The notes: generated by a model not told the origin, from the letters alone. A stretch of 64,000 nucleotides of DNA from JABMQF01 sp964563755 (GCA_964563755.1 CAZLYC010000002.1:186001-250000), one strand, 5' to 3'; positions 25,527 through 35,249 are shown, numbered from the stretch's first letter. Program-made: numbers and translations.

Positions 25527-26102
25527 TTAGTAGTTCTCAGCTTCTACTTCAAAGTATGCCTGTGGATGGCTGCATGCAGGGCATTTTACAGGCGCGTCTT
25601 TACCTTCATGTATATGTCCGCAGTTCCTGCACTTCCACATAAGAGGCTTTTCTTTCTTGAATACGGTTCCTTTCTTAACATTCTCAAGAAGTTTCCTGTA
25701 TCTTGTTTCATGGTGCGCTTCGACTCCTGCAATCATCTTGAATGATGCAGCAATCTCATTGAAGCCTTCCTCTCTTGCGGTCTTCTCGAAGTCTTGGTAG
25801 AGCTTTGACCACTCTTCTTTTTCACCATCTGCTGCTGCAAGCAGGTTCTCTTGTGTTGTCCCTATCTTGCCTGCAGGATACACCGCAGTTATCTCCACGT
25901 CGCCTCCTTCGAGGTACTTGAAGAATATCTTTGCGTGCTCTTTCTCATTTTCAGCAGTCTCGAGGAATATCGCGCTTATCTGCTCATATCCTTCTTTCTT
26001 CGCTGCAGATGCAAAATATGTGTACCTGTTCCTTGCCTGGCTTTCTCCTGCAAAAGCCTTGAGAAGATTTTTTTCTGTTTTTGTTCCTTTAAGTTTTGGC
26101 AT
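25527..26102 (-). CDS. rbr: rubrerythrin
   Basis: 191 residues. The N-terminal ferritin-like diiron domain (about 1-140) carries ESQARNRY and ENEKEHA plus the second Glu/His pair (VEAHHE). The C-terminal rubredoxin-like domain has CRNCG and CPACSH. Family knowledge: it reduces H2O2 and protects anaerobes. It lies near the ferredoxin gene, but on its own transcript. Confidence 0.95.
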   Translation of the reverse strand: MPKLKGTKTEKNLLKAFAGESQARNRYTYFASAAKKEGYEQISAIFLETAENEKEHAKIFFKYLEGGDVEITAVYPAGKIGTTQENLLAAADGEKEEWSKLYQDFEKTAREEGFNEIAASFKMIAGVEAHHETRYRKLLENVKKGTVFKKEKPLMWKCRNCGHIHEGKDAPVKCPACSHPQAYFEVEAENY

Positions 26103-26117
26103 GATCTTTCCTCAGGA

Positions 26118-26429
26118 TTATTTCTTAGACACTTTCTCCTCTTTTAGCACGAGTTTTGCTACAATGAAGACGACGAATGCCAATATTATGAAGTTTATCA
26201 TCGCGCTCAGGAATGCGCCCCATCCAATGACTATTGGTCCCATGCTGAATGTTGCTGCCTGCCATGCTCCGCCGGGTACGAATGGCGTTATGAGCGGCAT
26301 CACTATGTTGTTTACAAGCGACTGCACTAATGTTGTTGCGGCCGCGCCCATTATGAATGCTATCGCGAGCCCTATCACCTTATACTCTTTAAGGAATTCC
26401 TTAAACTCTTTCAATATTGCGACAACCAT
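26118..26429 (-). CDS. mscL: large-conductance mechanosensitive channel MscL
   Basis: 103 residues from ATG 26429 (AGGTGG upstream). The N-terminal amphipathic helix and TM1 are unmistakable (EFKEFLKEYKVIGLAIAFIMG, split by family as pore helix). TM2 is at about 72-95 and a charged C-terminal helix follows. It releases solutes under hypo-osmotic stress as a pentamer. Confidence 0.9.
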   Translation of the reverse strand: MVVAILKEFKEFLKEYKVIGLAIAFIMGAAATTLVQSLVNNIVMPLITPFVPGGAWQAATFSMGPIVIGWGAFLSAMINFIILAFVVFIVAKLVLKEEKVSKK

Positions 26430-26460
26430 ATTGCCACCTCGTTGTTTTTTATCGAATTTC

Positions 26461-26910
26461 TCAATTCTTGAGTGCGAACAGCCATCTCTTCTCATCATCC
26501 CCTTCAGGGCTGCTTTTCCATAGCTTGATGAATTTTTGAATAGTATAGCCGTGGTCTGGACCTGCTGTTGGGTCTATCAATAATATCCTGCTTGAGACTA
26601 ACTTGTTGAAGACAGCGTAATGATGCACTTTTTCCGTAGGGTAGTAGTATGCAAGTATTATTATGTATCCTTCTGCAGAAAGGCGTTTTATATCAGAAAT
26701 TCCTGCTTTCCTTATCACTGAATAGTTTAGTTTGTATCTCTCAGCCAATGCCGGAAACGCCTTATGCCAAGTTCCTCTTAGCTTGCTTGTGCGCATGAGT
26801 CTTGAGAGCTGTCTCTCTGATTTATGTATTCCTAATGAATCCAGCGCCATCTTCATGCAGGCCGACCCGCAGGTGTATTCAGTTTCCTGTTCGTGATAAG
26901 GTATATTCAT
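26461..26910 (-). CDS. C39-like cysteine peptidase
   Basis: 149 residues. ATG 26910 overlaps the TGA of the preceding gene by one base, so the genes are coupled. Catalytic Cys in EYTCGSACM (about 14), His in HHYAVF (about 103), and Asp in LIDPTAG. No signal peptide or transporter partner is nearby. Its substrate may be the product of the coupled gene, which is speculation. Confidence 0.75.
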   Translation of the reverse strand: MNIPYHEQETEYTCGSACMKMALDSLGIHKSERQLSRLMRTSKLRGTWHKAFPALAERYKLNYSVIRKAGISDIKRLSAEGYIIILAYYYPTEKVHHYAVFNKLVSSRILLIDPTAGPDHGYTIQKFIKLWKSSPEGDDEKRWLFALKN

Positions 26911-28382
26911 CAGAATTTCTCTCCGAGCATTTCTTCCGCGAATTCCTTGAATCCTTGCTGAATGTCCTGCGCATGGCATGCCTTGACAGCAGGCGGCATT
27001 GTTGCAGGAGACTTCAATGCAGATATTGGCTTGAGTTTTTTCCTCATTATATACGCTGTCTTCACGAGGAAGTTTATGTCTCCTTGCGGTGTGCAGAAAT
27101 AAGCATAGTACTTGGGATTGCCATCTTTATCTGTTGACATCTTGACATCGACATGCAGATGCATCTTCCCGTCTCTTACTGCCCTGAATGCTTCAGCAGG
27201 ATTCGGATAATGATTGAAATTCTTGTTGAGGTATTTTATATCCTCTGGTTTCATGCCCTTAAGCTGGTTGGATTCTATCATGACAATCCTTTTTTTCTTC
27301 TCATCCCAGAATGCTGCTCCTCCTTTCTGTGGTTTAAGCGGGTTCTGTGCGACTATCTCCATAGTCATTCCGTATCCTTTCTTGCCAAGTTCAAGACTCA
27401 TCGCAAGGCTGTGCCAGTCTATCGCGTTTGTCAGGTAGTCGAGGTCTTCTATGTTGTAAGACACCATATCCTTTGTTGAAGAGAGTATCTTCTCGAACTC
27501 GGCAGATTTCATGTACCTCTCTGACGTATCATCATCTATGTAGAATATTGCGTTGTCATGTGTCTTTTGCATGACCATCTGTCCGTGGTTGTGCAGTCTT
27601 TTGTGCTTGTCATGGCTCATATCATAGAATGGCTCGCCTTTTCTTAGGTCTATTCCATGGAAGCTTTTCTGTATCATGAAGAAGACATTCTTTCTTTCGA
27701 AACCGAAGTATTTGTTGCTCATGAATTCATATATTATCTTGTCTGCGGTGGTTTCATTGAGGACTATGAGCATCTTCTGTTTTTTCAGGACCTCTTCGGG
27801 ATTTTTGCCATGTTTATCTGCAAGTTTTGTGAGGTCGAATGCCATCTGGAGCATGTGCCTTGTTCCTAGGCTTATCGGCAATGTATCTTCAGGCCTGCAT
27901 CCCATCTGGTCAATGAGATTCTTTGTCGTGAGTTCTGAAATGAGCCTGTTTGCTGTCACAGGGTCGTTCTTAAGGTCATCCTGTATCTCTTTCTTACGTA
28001 AATCGATGAGCCTCTCGACAGGGAAATCCGTCAGTTTCAGTACGTATTTTGTGCCGAGTCCAAGTCTTGTCGCTTCCCCTGCTGCTGCATGCTCCCAGAA
28101 GAATTGTCCATCAATGATGACTTGTTCAGCATATGATGGATCAAGATTATCTTCATCTAATATGTGTATATGCTCCTCTTTTATTGGTTGCAGGTGAGAT
28201 ATATTCTCATAAGCATTTATGTCCGCGAGTTTCTCCTTTATGTGCTCTGTTGAAAGCTGTGATGCGTCTTTGAAAAAGTTATTGAGCTGCCATTTCAGGT
28301 TCTTGACGCTGGACTCCATGTATGTCTCAAATGAGCTTAGTTCCAGCTTAGGCTTATCATTGTCCCTGTTTTTTGCATCCAT
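26910..28382 (-). CDS. UDPGP-family nucleotidyltransferase-like protein
   Basis: 490 residues from ATG 28382 (AGGTG upstream). It resembles UDP-sugar pyrophosphorylases: AAAGEATRLGLG replaces the canonical GGxGTRLG loop, followed by TRHMLQM, the MLIVLNETTADKI segment and a YFGF/FFMIQ block. The changed nucleotide loop makes UTP:sugar-1-phosphate uridylyltransferase activity uncertain. It lies between the CCA enzyme gene and the C39 peptidase gene in one transcript. Confidence 0.65.
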   Translation of the reverse strand: MDAKNRDNDKPKLELSSFETYMESSVKNLKWQLNNFFKDASQLSTEHIKEKLADINAYENISHLQPIKEEHIHILDEDNLDPSYAEQVIIDGQFFWEHAAAGEATRLGLGTKYVLKLTDFPVERLIDLRKKEIQDDLKNDPVTANRLISELTTKNLIDQMGCRPEDTLPISLGTRHMLQMAFDLTKLADKHGKNPEEVLKKQKMLIVLNETTADKIIYEFMSNKYFGFERKNVFFMIQKSFHGIDLRKGEPFYDMSHDKHKRLHNHGQMVMQKTHDNAIFYIDDDTSERYMKSAEFEKILSSTKDMVSYNIEDLDYLTNAIDWHSLAMSLELGKKGYGMTMEIVAQNPLKPQKGGAAFWDEKKKRIVMIESNQLKGMKPEDIKYLNKNFNHYPNPAEAFRAVRDGKMHLHVDVKMSTDKDGNPKYYAYFCTPQGDINFLVKTAYIMRKKLKPISALKSPATMPPAVKACHAQDIQQGFKEFAEEMLGEKF

Positions 28383-28391
28383 GCGCAACAC

Positions 28392-29639
28392 CTATGCGAG
28401 CCTTTTCTTTATGGACATCTTCTTGACTTTTTCCTTGATTGACTCATCATTTATGAGCTCTGCGAGCATCTCTTCTGGTCTCGTGAATTTCCTCTTTATG
28501 TATGTGCATACTCTCCCATCTTCGACGAATGTCTTTTCATATTTCTGTCTGAAGTTTTCGACTCTTTCACTCTCTTGGATTGGCGGCCCTATCCATTTGA
28601 CTATGGGGAAGAGGTCTTTAGGGTCGAGTATGTACCAGAACATGGCGCTTTTCTTCTTGTCCCATTTCCAGTCGCTGTCTTTGAGCTTGAAATCGTAGAA
28701 TTTAAGCTGGTTCCTTATCTGTTGGAATGCCTTGAGTGTCTTTGCACCTATAACATCCTCCTTTCCAGGATATGTTGTTACATCAAGCACCACAAGCGTG
28801 TCCTTTCCTGCCTGCTTCTTGAGGTCTTTTATGGTCTTTTCTTTTATCTCAAAGAATCCTGATGATGGCTTGTCAAGGAATTGTCTTGCTGCTTTCCTGA
28901 ATAGTTCGACTTTTTCGTATGAAAGTGCTGCTGCAGCATTCCTGTCGGACAGGACAGGGTCTATTACTATTATCGGACTCTCTATCTTTGAGCTGTTGAG
29001 TCTTTGAAGTGCGTCTTTCTTGTAGTATTTTTCTGGGTCTATGACTTCTTTGTCTTGCCATTTCTGAGATGCCTTGAGAAGCTCGATGAATCCGCCATAA
29101 TGTATTACAAGTATGTCGAGCACGTGTCCTGAGAATCCTTTTATGTATGACTCCGCTCCGTATGTGCCGCAGGCCTTGCAGAATTGTTTCGCGAGCCTTA
29201 TCTGGTCATTCATTCCGGGATGATTCTTGACCCATGCTACATGAAGCGGGCTCATGTCTGTTACATTCACTGCCTTCTTAGGATCGTCTATGTCAAGGAC
29301 AGGCACTATCTCGTATTTTATTTTCTTTTTAACATGATAATAGTCCCTGCTGCCATGGACAAGCTCTGGCTTGAACTTCTGGAGTATCTTCGCTGCAAGC
29401 TTTGATATTTCCTCATTATTGTATGAATAGTCAAATCTCAGGAATACATCGCAGTCATGGCTGTCTTTGAGGTATGTGTCTTTTGCTATTGATCCTCCTA
29501 TGACTGCCTTGGCCTTGACCTTTGACTTGCTTATCTCAGAATTGAGTTTTTCCAGGAAAGATTTAACCTCAGACAAAGTCTTCTTGCCTTTTGGCTTTAT
29601 CTTCTTTATCGCATCTCTGAGTATATAATCATAATCCAT
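28392..29639 (-). CDS. cca: CCA-adding enzyme, archaeal class I
   Basis: 415 residues. The nucleotidyltransferase core is GGSIAKDTYLKDSHDCDVFLRF (split: GGS at about 48, catalytic Asp pair in DCD at about 62-64), with the third Asp in YEIVPVLDID. Length matches archaeal class I enzymes. It adds or repairs the 3'-terminal CCA of tRNAs. Its stop is followed within 10 bases by the UDPGP-like gene. Confidence 0.93.
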   Translation of the reverse strand: MDYDYILRDAIKKIKPKGKKTLSEVKSFLEKLNSEISKSKVKAKAVIGGSIAKDTYLKDSHDCDVFLRFDYSYNNEEISKLAAKILQKFKPELVHGSRDYYHVKKKIKYEIVPVLDIDDPKKAVNVTDMSPLHVAWVKNHPGMNDQIRLAKQFCKACGTYGAESYIKGFSGHVLDILVIHYGGFIELLKASQKWQDKEVIDPEKYYKKDALQRLNSSKIESPIIVIDPVLSDRNAAAALSYEKVELFRKAARQFLDKPSSGFFEIKEKTIKDLKKQAGKDTLVVLDVTTYPGKEDVIGAKTLKAFQQIRNQLKFYDFKLKDSDWKWDKKKSAMFWYILDPKDLFPIVKWIGPPIQESERVENFRQKYEKTFVEDGRVCTYIKRKFTRPEEMLAELINDESIKEKVKKMSIKKRLA

Positions 29640-29768
29640 ATGCCTACAGAAACAGGGTTTTTTTATAAACGTTGTGCTATTATCTGGGCAGTATAATGAT
29701 TATAAAAATTATTGGAAAAATAGTTGAAAGAAAAAGAAAATAAGCATTTGGATACACGCAGAATATAT

Positions 29769-30470
29769 CTAATAGCACGCTACTTTCTCTTCAGAAAGAT
29801 ATGCTGATGGTGAATCTGTGCTATCTTTTTGCGGGAACTCTATGACCTTGTGCTCTGCATTCGGGACGGTTTTAGGGTCTGCGAGATGCCACTTCATTTT
29901 TCTTCCTGCACTATTGTATGGTCTGTCCCCGCAGTAGTAGAAGTTTATCTCGCCCTTCTTTCCTTCATGGCTTGTCTCTCCAAGCGTTATTATCGCCACT
30001 GAATCGCCTATACTCTCCGACGAGCAGAGAGCGCTTATGGTCCTTCCCCCGGGGCACTCTTCATTCCGGTCGAAACCCATGAATGTTGATATGTCCTGTT
30101 CTATTCCGTGCCTTTCCTGGTATGACACGTCATCTGCAGGAAGATACACGTTTGCTCCAACGATGTCTCCATTTGAGTTGACTATTGTCGCAAGATCTTT
30201 TTCTCTCTTTGTTATGGCGACGTCAACGATATCATGGTCGTATATGTTGTGGATCTTTCCGTTGTATGGCCTTGCATTCAACAGGTGTCTGTCCAGCTTT
30301 GATGGAAGCTCGTTTCTCCTGACTACAAAAGTTATGCCATGTCCGTCAGAACGTGTTCGCGTCTCGCTAAGCAAGTCATATACTCGCGTTATGTTCCTGT
30401 AGAAATCACTTGTCTCTGGCACGTATTGCGCCAAAGTTTCTCTGAAAGTTTCTGCCTCTCTTCCTGTCAT
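29769..30470 (-). CDS. DisA_N/DacZ-like domain protein with altered catalytic motifs
   Basis: 233 residues. ATG 30470 follows GAGGTG. The order of blocks matches archaeal diadenylate cyclases: HGITFVV, NARPYNGKIHNIYD, a strand equivalent to the DGA motif (KDLATIVNSNG), GANVYL, a GxRHxxA-equivalent (GGRTISALC) and AIITLGE equivalent to IVVSE. DGA has become DLA and RH has become RT, so c-di-AMP synthesis is doubtful. It could be an inactive sensor or a divergent cyclase. The alignment is by eye. Confidence 0.5.
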   Translation of the reverse strand: MTGREAETFRETLAQYVPETSDFYRNITRVYDLLSETRTRSDGHGITFVVRRNELPSKLDRHLLNARPYNGKIHNIYDHDIVDVAITKREKDLATIVNSNGDIVGANVYLPADDVSYQERHGIEQDISTFMGFDRNEECPGGRTISALCSSESIGDSVAIITLGETSHEGKKGEINFYYCGDRPYNSAGRKMKWHLADPKTVPNAEHKVIEFPQKDSTDSPSAYLSEEKVACY

Positions 30471-30907
30471 TGCCGACACCTCTACTGCCTCTAAATACTC
30501 AAAAACGCAAAAGAAGCGTTAAATGAGCTTATCAAAAGACCTGCCGAAGTTTTTTTGCCTCTGATAATCTTAAAAAACAATTTTTAGTGGTTTTCCCGAA
30601 ATATTGTTATATAAATTCACTGCAAAAACTAATATTTAAATGTTTTCTTTTGAGTGTTTATTGAAAGTGAAATAGAATCATGCGAAAACAGAAGCAGGGT
30701 AAAAAACGAGAAAAGCAAGTAATACTTACACAAGTTTAAAAGAGCTATAACTATCAAATTCAAGAGTTTTAGAGTTAAAAAGAAAAGTAAAAGATTTTTG
30801 GCACAGAAACAGGAAAAGAACACGCCAGAACACAACTTGAAAAAACAAAAGCTTTATATATTAAACATGTTATTTTCACTACTTTAGTGGAATGAAAAGG
30901 CACATAT
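30471..30907. other. intergenic gap, A/T-rich, no gene found
   Basis: About 430 bases between divergent genes. TATA-like boxes lie at about 30607-30616 (TTATATAAAT) and 30850-30862 (CTTTATATATT, for the cyclase gene). The first box has no plausible ORF behind it, only frames under 20 codons, so a small RNA is possible. A short hairpin (CACTA-CTT-TAGTG) lies just before the cyclase start. Confidence 0.4.
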
Positions 30908-32539
30908 ATGGTCAGCGCTGATAGATTGAAGGGGCTTATCGCCAAGATAAAGTCCCAGCATACAAGGCTGCAGGTTCTTAATGAGCTTGCCAATATACAG
31001 GCAGCGACAAAGGATCTGAACCAGCTGTTGAAAGAGATACTTCTGCTTACCGTAAGGAGCATCAGGGTCCAGTTCGGTTTCGTCATTTTCTACAACAAGG
31101 ACAGCATAAACCCTTTCGAGTACGTTGCATCCAACACCGCAGAGCAGTTCGAAGACCAGGCTCTGATAAGGGACATGTGCGACAACGTCATCAAGAGCAG
31201 GAAGCAGATAATAATCAATGATACTGCAGAGCACAGGCGACTTAGGAGATGCGGGATAAGGAACCTGATGGCATTGCCTCTGCTTCTCGGCAAGGATCCG
31301 ATAGGAATTTTTATAATAATGAACAAGTACTCGCAGAGCTTCAAGAAACGAGACATGCTCCTGTTCAGCATAATCTGCAAGTTCACAGCAATCGCGATTG
31401 AGAACACAAAGAACTACAAGGATCTTGAAGAGAAGAAGAAAGAGCTTTCTGCGATATATACTGCTGACAGGATAAGGGACACGATAAAGGATTTCAGCAC
31501 GATGATGGAGTCGATACTGCAGGAGCTTGCAAGGTCTATTGACACAAAATTCGCATTCTTCCTCATGTACGACAAGAAGAGCAACAAGACAGAGCTGAAG
31601 GTCTCTGGTCAGATGAAATCATCCCCCTTCATACAGCACAACATGAACAGCTTGTATGATATTGCACGCACGACTCTGAATCACGGCGAGATGATGGAGT
31701 TCCGCGACGTGAACAGGGATGTCTTCAATGCTATATGCATACCTATACTGGTTAATGATGATACTATGGGTGTCTTCGGTGTCGTAAATGCTTCATCTCC
31801 GGCAGGATTCACGAAGCTAGATAAGACAATACTAAAGGCAATAACTACACAGGCAGACTCTGCAGTGTTCGAGGACCTGGAGAAGCAGGAGATAAAGAAC
31901 GCTTTCCAGTGCTATGTCAGTCCAGAGGTCATGCAGGAGATACTTGCTAATCCTGATAAGAATTATCTCAACACAGCGAAGCGTGAGATGTCAGTCCTGT
32001 TCTCAGATCTCAGGGATTTTACATCATTGTCTGAGACTTTGCCTCCTGAGCAGATAGTCGAGATACTCAATGAGCACTTCGACACGATGGTCCAGATAAT
32101 ACTGAAGAACAAAGGCACGCTCGATAAGTTTGTCGGCGATGAGATAATGGCGCTTTTCGGCGCTCCTCTCTACACTGAATCGCATACTTTGAAGGCTATA
32201 AAGACAGCTATCGAGATGCAGAAGGCGCAAAAAGAGCTCTCAAAGAGATTCAAGAAGAAATTCGGCGTCGAGGTCAACATAGGCATCGGTGTCAATACCG
32301 GAGAGATGGTCATCGGTAACATAGGGGCGAAGCAGCGCATGAATTACACAGTCATCGGAGATAGTGTCAATGTCGCTGCAAGGCTTTGCGCAGTTGCCCA
32401 GGGAGGAGAGATACTGATAACAGAGAAGACTTATGCCGAAGTCAAGAAGCTCGTAAAGGTGAAAGAGCTAGAACCAGTTAGGCTGAAAGGCAAGGCCAAG
32501 TCTGTGCAGGTCTATCGCGTAATAGATATTATAGATTGA
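30908..32539 (+). CDS. class III adenylyl cyclase with two GAF domains
   Basis: 543 residues, no membrane helix. GAF domains lie at about 20-170 and 190-325, then a linker (YVSPEVMQEIL) and a class III catalytic domain at 355-540. Metal-binding Asp367 (LFSDLRDF) and Asp411 (FVGDE), adenine-selecting Lys407 and Asp485 (VIGDSVN), and transition-state Asn488 and Arg492 are all present. By family rules it should be an active ATP-to-cAMP cyclase, sensing a ligand through the GAFs. Class III cyclases are uncommon in archaea. No cAMP receptor (CRP-like) gene is in the window. Confidence 0.88.
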   Translation: MVSADRLKGLIAKIKSQHTRLQVLNELANIQAATKDLNQLLKEILLLTVRSIRVQFGFVIFYNKDSINPFEYVASNTAEQFEDQALIRDMCDNVIKSRKQIIINDTAEHRRLRRCGIRNLMALPLLLGKDPIGIFIIMNKYSQSFKKRDMLLFSIICKFTAIAIENTKNYKDLEEKKKELSAIYTADRIRDTIKDFSTMMESILQELARSIDTKFAFFLMYDKKSNKTELKVSGQMKSSPFIQHNMNSLYDIARTTLNHGEMMEFRDVNRDVFNAICIPILVNDDTMGVFGVVNASSPAGFTKLDKTILKAITTQADSAVFEDLEKQEIKNAFQCYVSPEVMQEILANPDKNYLNTAKREMSVLFSDLRDFTSLSETLPPEQIVEILNEHFDTMVQIILKNKGTLDKFVGDEIMALFGAPLYTESHTLKAIKTAIEMQKAQKELSKRFKKKFGVEVNIGIGVNTGEMVIGNIGAKQRMNYTVIGDSVNVAARLCAVAQGGEILITEKTYAEVKKLVKVKELEPVRLKGKAKSVQVYRVIDIID

Positions 32540-32572
32540 TATTTTACTCAATTAGATTTGTTCAGATATATT

Positions 32573-32881
32573 CTAGACTAAGAAAAACAAAGCTATCCCT
32601 GCGACAAGCATAAGGTCGCCGAATATCATGACCGCATATGATATCTGCTCATCCTGCGGCAGCTTGTTCCACCATGTTCCTGCCTTGTTGAGGACAGGTC
32701 CCATGTTGTTGAAGAAGTATGGAAGTTTCTTTCCGAAGAAATCGTTGAAGAAAAGTCCAACCGCCTGGAAATATATGTTTATGTCGAATGGTTTATTCAC
32801 AGGAGCGGCGGGTTGAGTTGCCTGCCTTTGTGCGGGCGCTCTCTGCGCTGCCTGCATCGCTTGCTGTGGAGCAGGTGGCAT
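32573..32881 (-). CDS. small membrane protein of the secretion-ATPase locus
   Basis: 102 residues. The N-terminus is Pro/Gln/Ala-rich and disordered (about 1-28). An amphipathic middle (FFNDFFGKKLPYFFNNMG) and one C-terminal transmembrane helix (about 80-101) follow. It lies 34 bases downstream of the secretion ATPase gene on the same strand, so it is probably part of the same complex. Confidence 0.6.
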   Translation of the reverse strand: MPPAPQQAMQAAQRAPAQRQATQPAAPVNKPFDINIYFQAVGLFFNDFFGKKLPYFFNNMGPVLNKAGTWWNKLPQDEQISYAVMIFGDLMLVAGIALFFLV

Positions 32882-32915
32882 TTTTTACCTCTTTTTCTGA
32901 CGTATTTTTATCGTA

Positions 32916-35249
32916 TCAGTAGCTTAATCCGTATGGATTGAATTCGGTTTGACCTTTATTAACCTTTCTTTTCTTCAGCTCTCGTTCAAGCCAGTTAATC
33001 CATCTTCTCTTTATCTCTCCTGGATCCATCTTGCCTTTTATTGAATTGACTTCCTCGACAAGGAGGTGGAACTTATCATTGCATTTTATCACGAACGGCG
33101 CTTCAAGGAGATCAGAATCCTTAAGTTCAATAGATTTTTTTACGAGTATTTCCTTCAACTCTCCGCGTAGGACTACATTGTCCCACATAGCGTCCCAGTT
33201 TCCTGCAAATTCTGGAACGTTCTCTGCTATTGCCTTCAGCACTTCTGAATCTCCGTCCAAGAGTGAGTCTGATGGCACAAGCTCATCTTTCTTAGAATCG
33301 TATTTCATTAGGTCGACGAATCCATGCTCAAGCATCGGGTCTTCCTGCCAGCTTTTTCTTATCTCAGTTATCTGTGTGATTCTCCTAACTCTGTGTAGTC
33401 CGTCGGCAGATTTTATCGGAGTCGCTATTATGACTATGTCTGTCGCCTTGAAACTTGTCTTTGGGATTCCTATGTCATTCACAACCCTGTCGAAAAGTCC
33501 GAAGGGGCTGTCTGCGTGGATTGTTCCTGCGACGACGTTGGCTGCTGCTCCTATTCTCATTGCTTCGTAGAGAGCTTTTGCCTCTCCGCTTCTCACTTCT
33601 CCTACAATTAGCGAGCTGTCTCCGAGTCTTAGTGTGCTTCTTATTCCGTCTTCTGCACTCATCTCACTGCTGCCTTTCGCGAGTGCGCTCGCGACTTTCA
33701 TTGGTTGGATGTTGAAGCCCAGCTCTCTCATCGAGCCAGTGGGCAGTTCAAGAGTATCTTCGACAGTGATTATCCTGTATCTTCTCATTATCTCTATCAG
33801 GAGTCCGCTGAGGAAGCTTGATTTTCCGCTTGACCTTGTTCCGCAGACCATCATGCTTCTTGTACCGTCTATAAAGAAGCTCAAGAGCCCTGCTGCGAGA
33901 GGTGTTATCATCTTATACTTCATGAAAAGTGGGAGCGTCCATGGCTTGTCTCTGTGTCGTCTGAATGAGTACGCTATTCCTGTCGGGTCTAGCGGCCTTG
34001 TTATTGTGGAAACTCTGACAGATGCTCCTGGCAGTTCGAGTTCAGTGTCTAATATGACGTTTGCTTCGTCGAGCGGCCTTCCGGATATCATCCTTAGCTT
34101 TGTTGCCCAGCTCTCCGCCTCTGTTGTTGTCGCTATTATGTTCGTGACGCAGTCTGCGTAGTCTGCATGAACTATGAATATTGGCTGTCTTCCCTGCGGG
34201 CTGTTTACAGAGATATCTTGTATCTTGTCATCCTGAAGCAAGACTTCGATAAGGCCGAACCCTATTGTATATCTGAGAAGTATCTTTGCTATCTTGTCTA
34301 TCTCCTCCTCGGACATGGTCATGTTCTTGTACGTGACAAGTTCAGATATCAGGTCTTTCCCGACGTTCATGAATATCTCGCGCATCCTCAACGGGTCTGT
34401 GAACTCCTGCCTGGTCGGCTTGTGCTCTGCGAGTATGTTCCTCGCGAGGTCGAGAAGCTCGTATTGGTCTTCTGAGAGCTTGAACTCCGGCGGGGTCATA
34501 TGATAGATGAATTGCACTGAGTCAGGCAGCTTAAAGACAGTTATCTCAGTCTCCTCTCCTATTGTGTAGCTGTCTATCTCCTCTCCTTCAGGCGGATAAT
34601 TCGCCATAAGTTTTGTCCACATGAAATCTGGCTTTATTATCGGGTGGAAGAAATTCCTGTATATGTCCCTCTCTCCGATCTTATATCCTGCAAGGAATGG
34701 CTTTGCTATCGTGATAAGCCTTGTCCTTTCAATCATGTCAAGGATGTATGCCAGTATCTGCGCGTAGTGCTCCATGCCTGGCTTGAGCTTTTCATCGACA
34801 AGCTTCATTATCGCTATCCTTTCTTCCCTCAGCATCCTTCGTAGCTCGATATACATGCCGACAGGGTCTGACTTCAGCATCTGGAAGACAAGTTTCTGTA
34901 CTTCTGTATACCATCTGTTTGAGAACTGCTTTGCGGCTGCGTCCACCTGGAATGAGTTCAGCGCGAACATATCTTTCTGTTTGGAAAGTTTATCATAGAC
35001 TATCGCTATCTCTCTTAGTAGTGCTGTCTGGTTGTAATCATACTCATATTCGCGCTTCTGCAGAAATACTATTTTTGTTACGCTTTTTGATTCTACTATG
35101 TTGTCGCAGGTCTTTGCCATCACAGCAGGGTTGTCTTCTATTGAAGGCACCATTGGAGCGCCTTCGTAGTTTACGCGCATTACGTTGTCTTCGCCTTCTC
35201 TGACTATCTCATATCCATAAAGTGGAATCTTTCCTGCTAAAAAAGCCAT
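32916..35249 (-). CDS. type II/IV secretion (GspE/ArlI-like) ATPase
   Basis: 777 residues, longer than archaellum ArlI (about 550). The C-terminal motor domain (about 330-620) has Walker A GTRSSGKSS, the Asp box VEDTLELPTG, Walker B LIVGEVRSGEAKALYEAM and the His box GTIHADSP. The N-terminal 300 residues are a helical/beta adaptor. A further C-terminal extension of about 130 residues ends in a basic segment. It powers assembly of pilus-like fibres or secretion in known systems. No GspF/TadC-type platform gene is in the window; the five-helix proteins nearby are the candidates. Confidence 0.88.
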   Translation of the reverse strand: MAFLAGKIPLYGYEIVREGEDNVMRVNYEGAPMVPSIEDNPAVMAKTCDNIVESKSVTKIVFLQKREYEYDYNQTALLREIAIVYDKLSKQKDMFALNSFQVDAAAKQFSNRWYTEVQKLVFQMLKSDPVGMYIELRRMLREERIAIMKLVDEKLKPGMEHYAQILAYILDMIERTRLITIAKPFLAGYKIGERDIYRNFFHPIIKPDFMWTKLMANYPPEGEEIDSYTIGEETEITVFKLPDSVQFIYHMTPPEFKLSEDQYELLDLARNILAEHKPTRQEFTDPLRMREIFMNVGKDLISELVTYKNMTMSEEEIDKIAKILLRYTIGFGLIEVLLQDDKIQDISVNSPQGRQPIFIVHADYADCVTNIIATTTEAESWATKLRMISGRPLDEANVILDTELELPGASVRVSTITRPLDPTGIAYSFRRHRDKPWTLPLFMKYKMITPLAAGLLSFFIDGTRSMMVCGTRSSGKSSFLSGLLIEIMRRYRIITVEDTLELPTGSMRELGFNIQPMKVASALAKGSSEMSAEDGIRSTLRLGDSSLIVGEVRSGEAKALYEAMRIGAAANVVAGTIHADSPFGLFDRVVNDIGIPKTSFKATDIVIIATPIKSADGLHRVRRITQITEIRKSWQEDPMLEHGFVDLMKYDSKKDELVPSDSLLDGDSEVLKAIAENVPEFAGNWDAMWDNVVLRGELKEILVKKSIELKDSDLLEAPFVIKCNDKFHLLVEEVNSIKGKMDPGEIKRRWINWLERELKKRKVNKGQTEFNPYGLSY

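Noticed and set aside
30640..30720. Micro-ORFs after the orphan TATA box
   Set aside because: Frames of 11 and 19 codons without ribosome binding sites; not reportable as genes.
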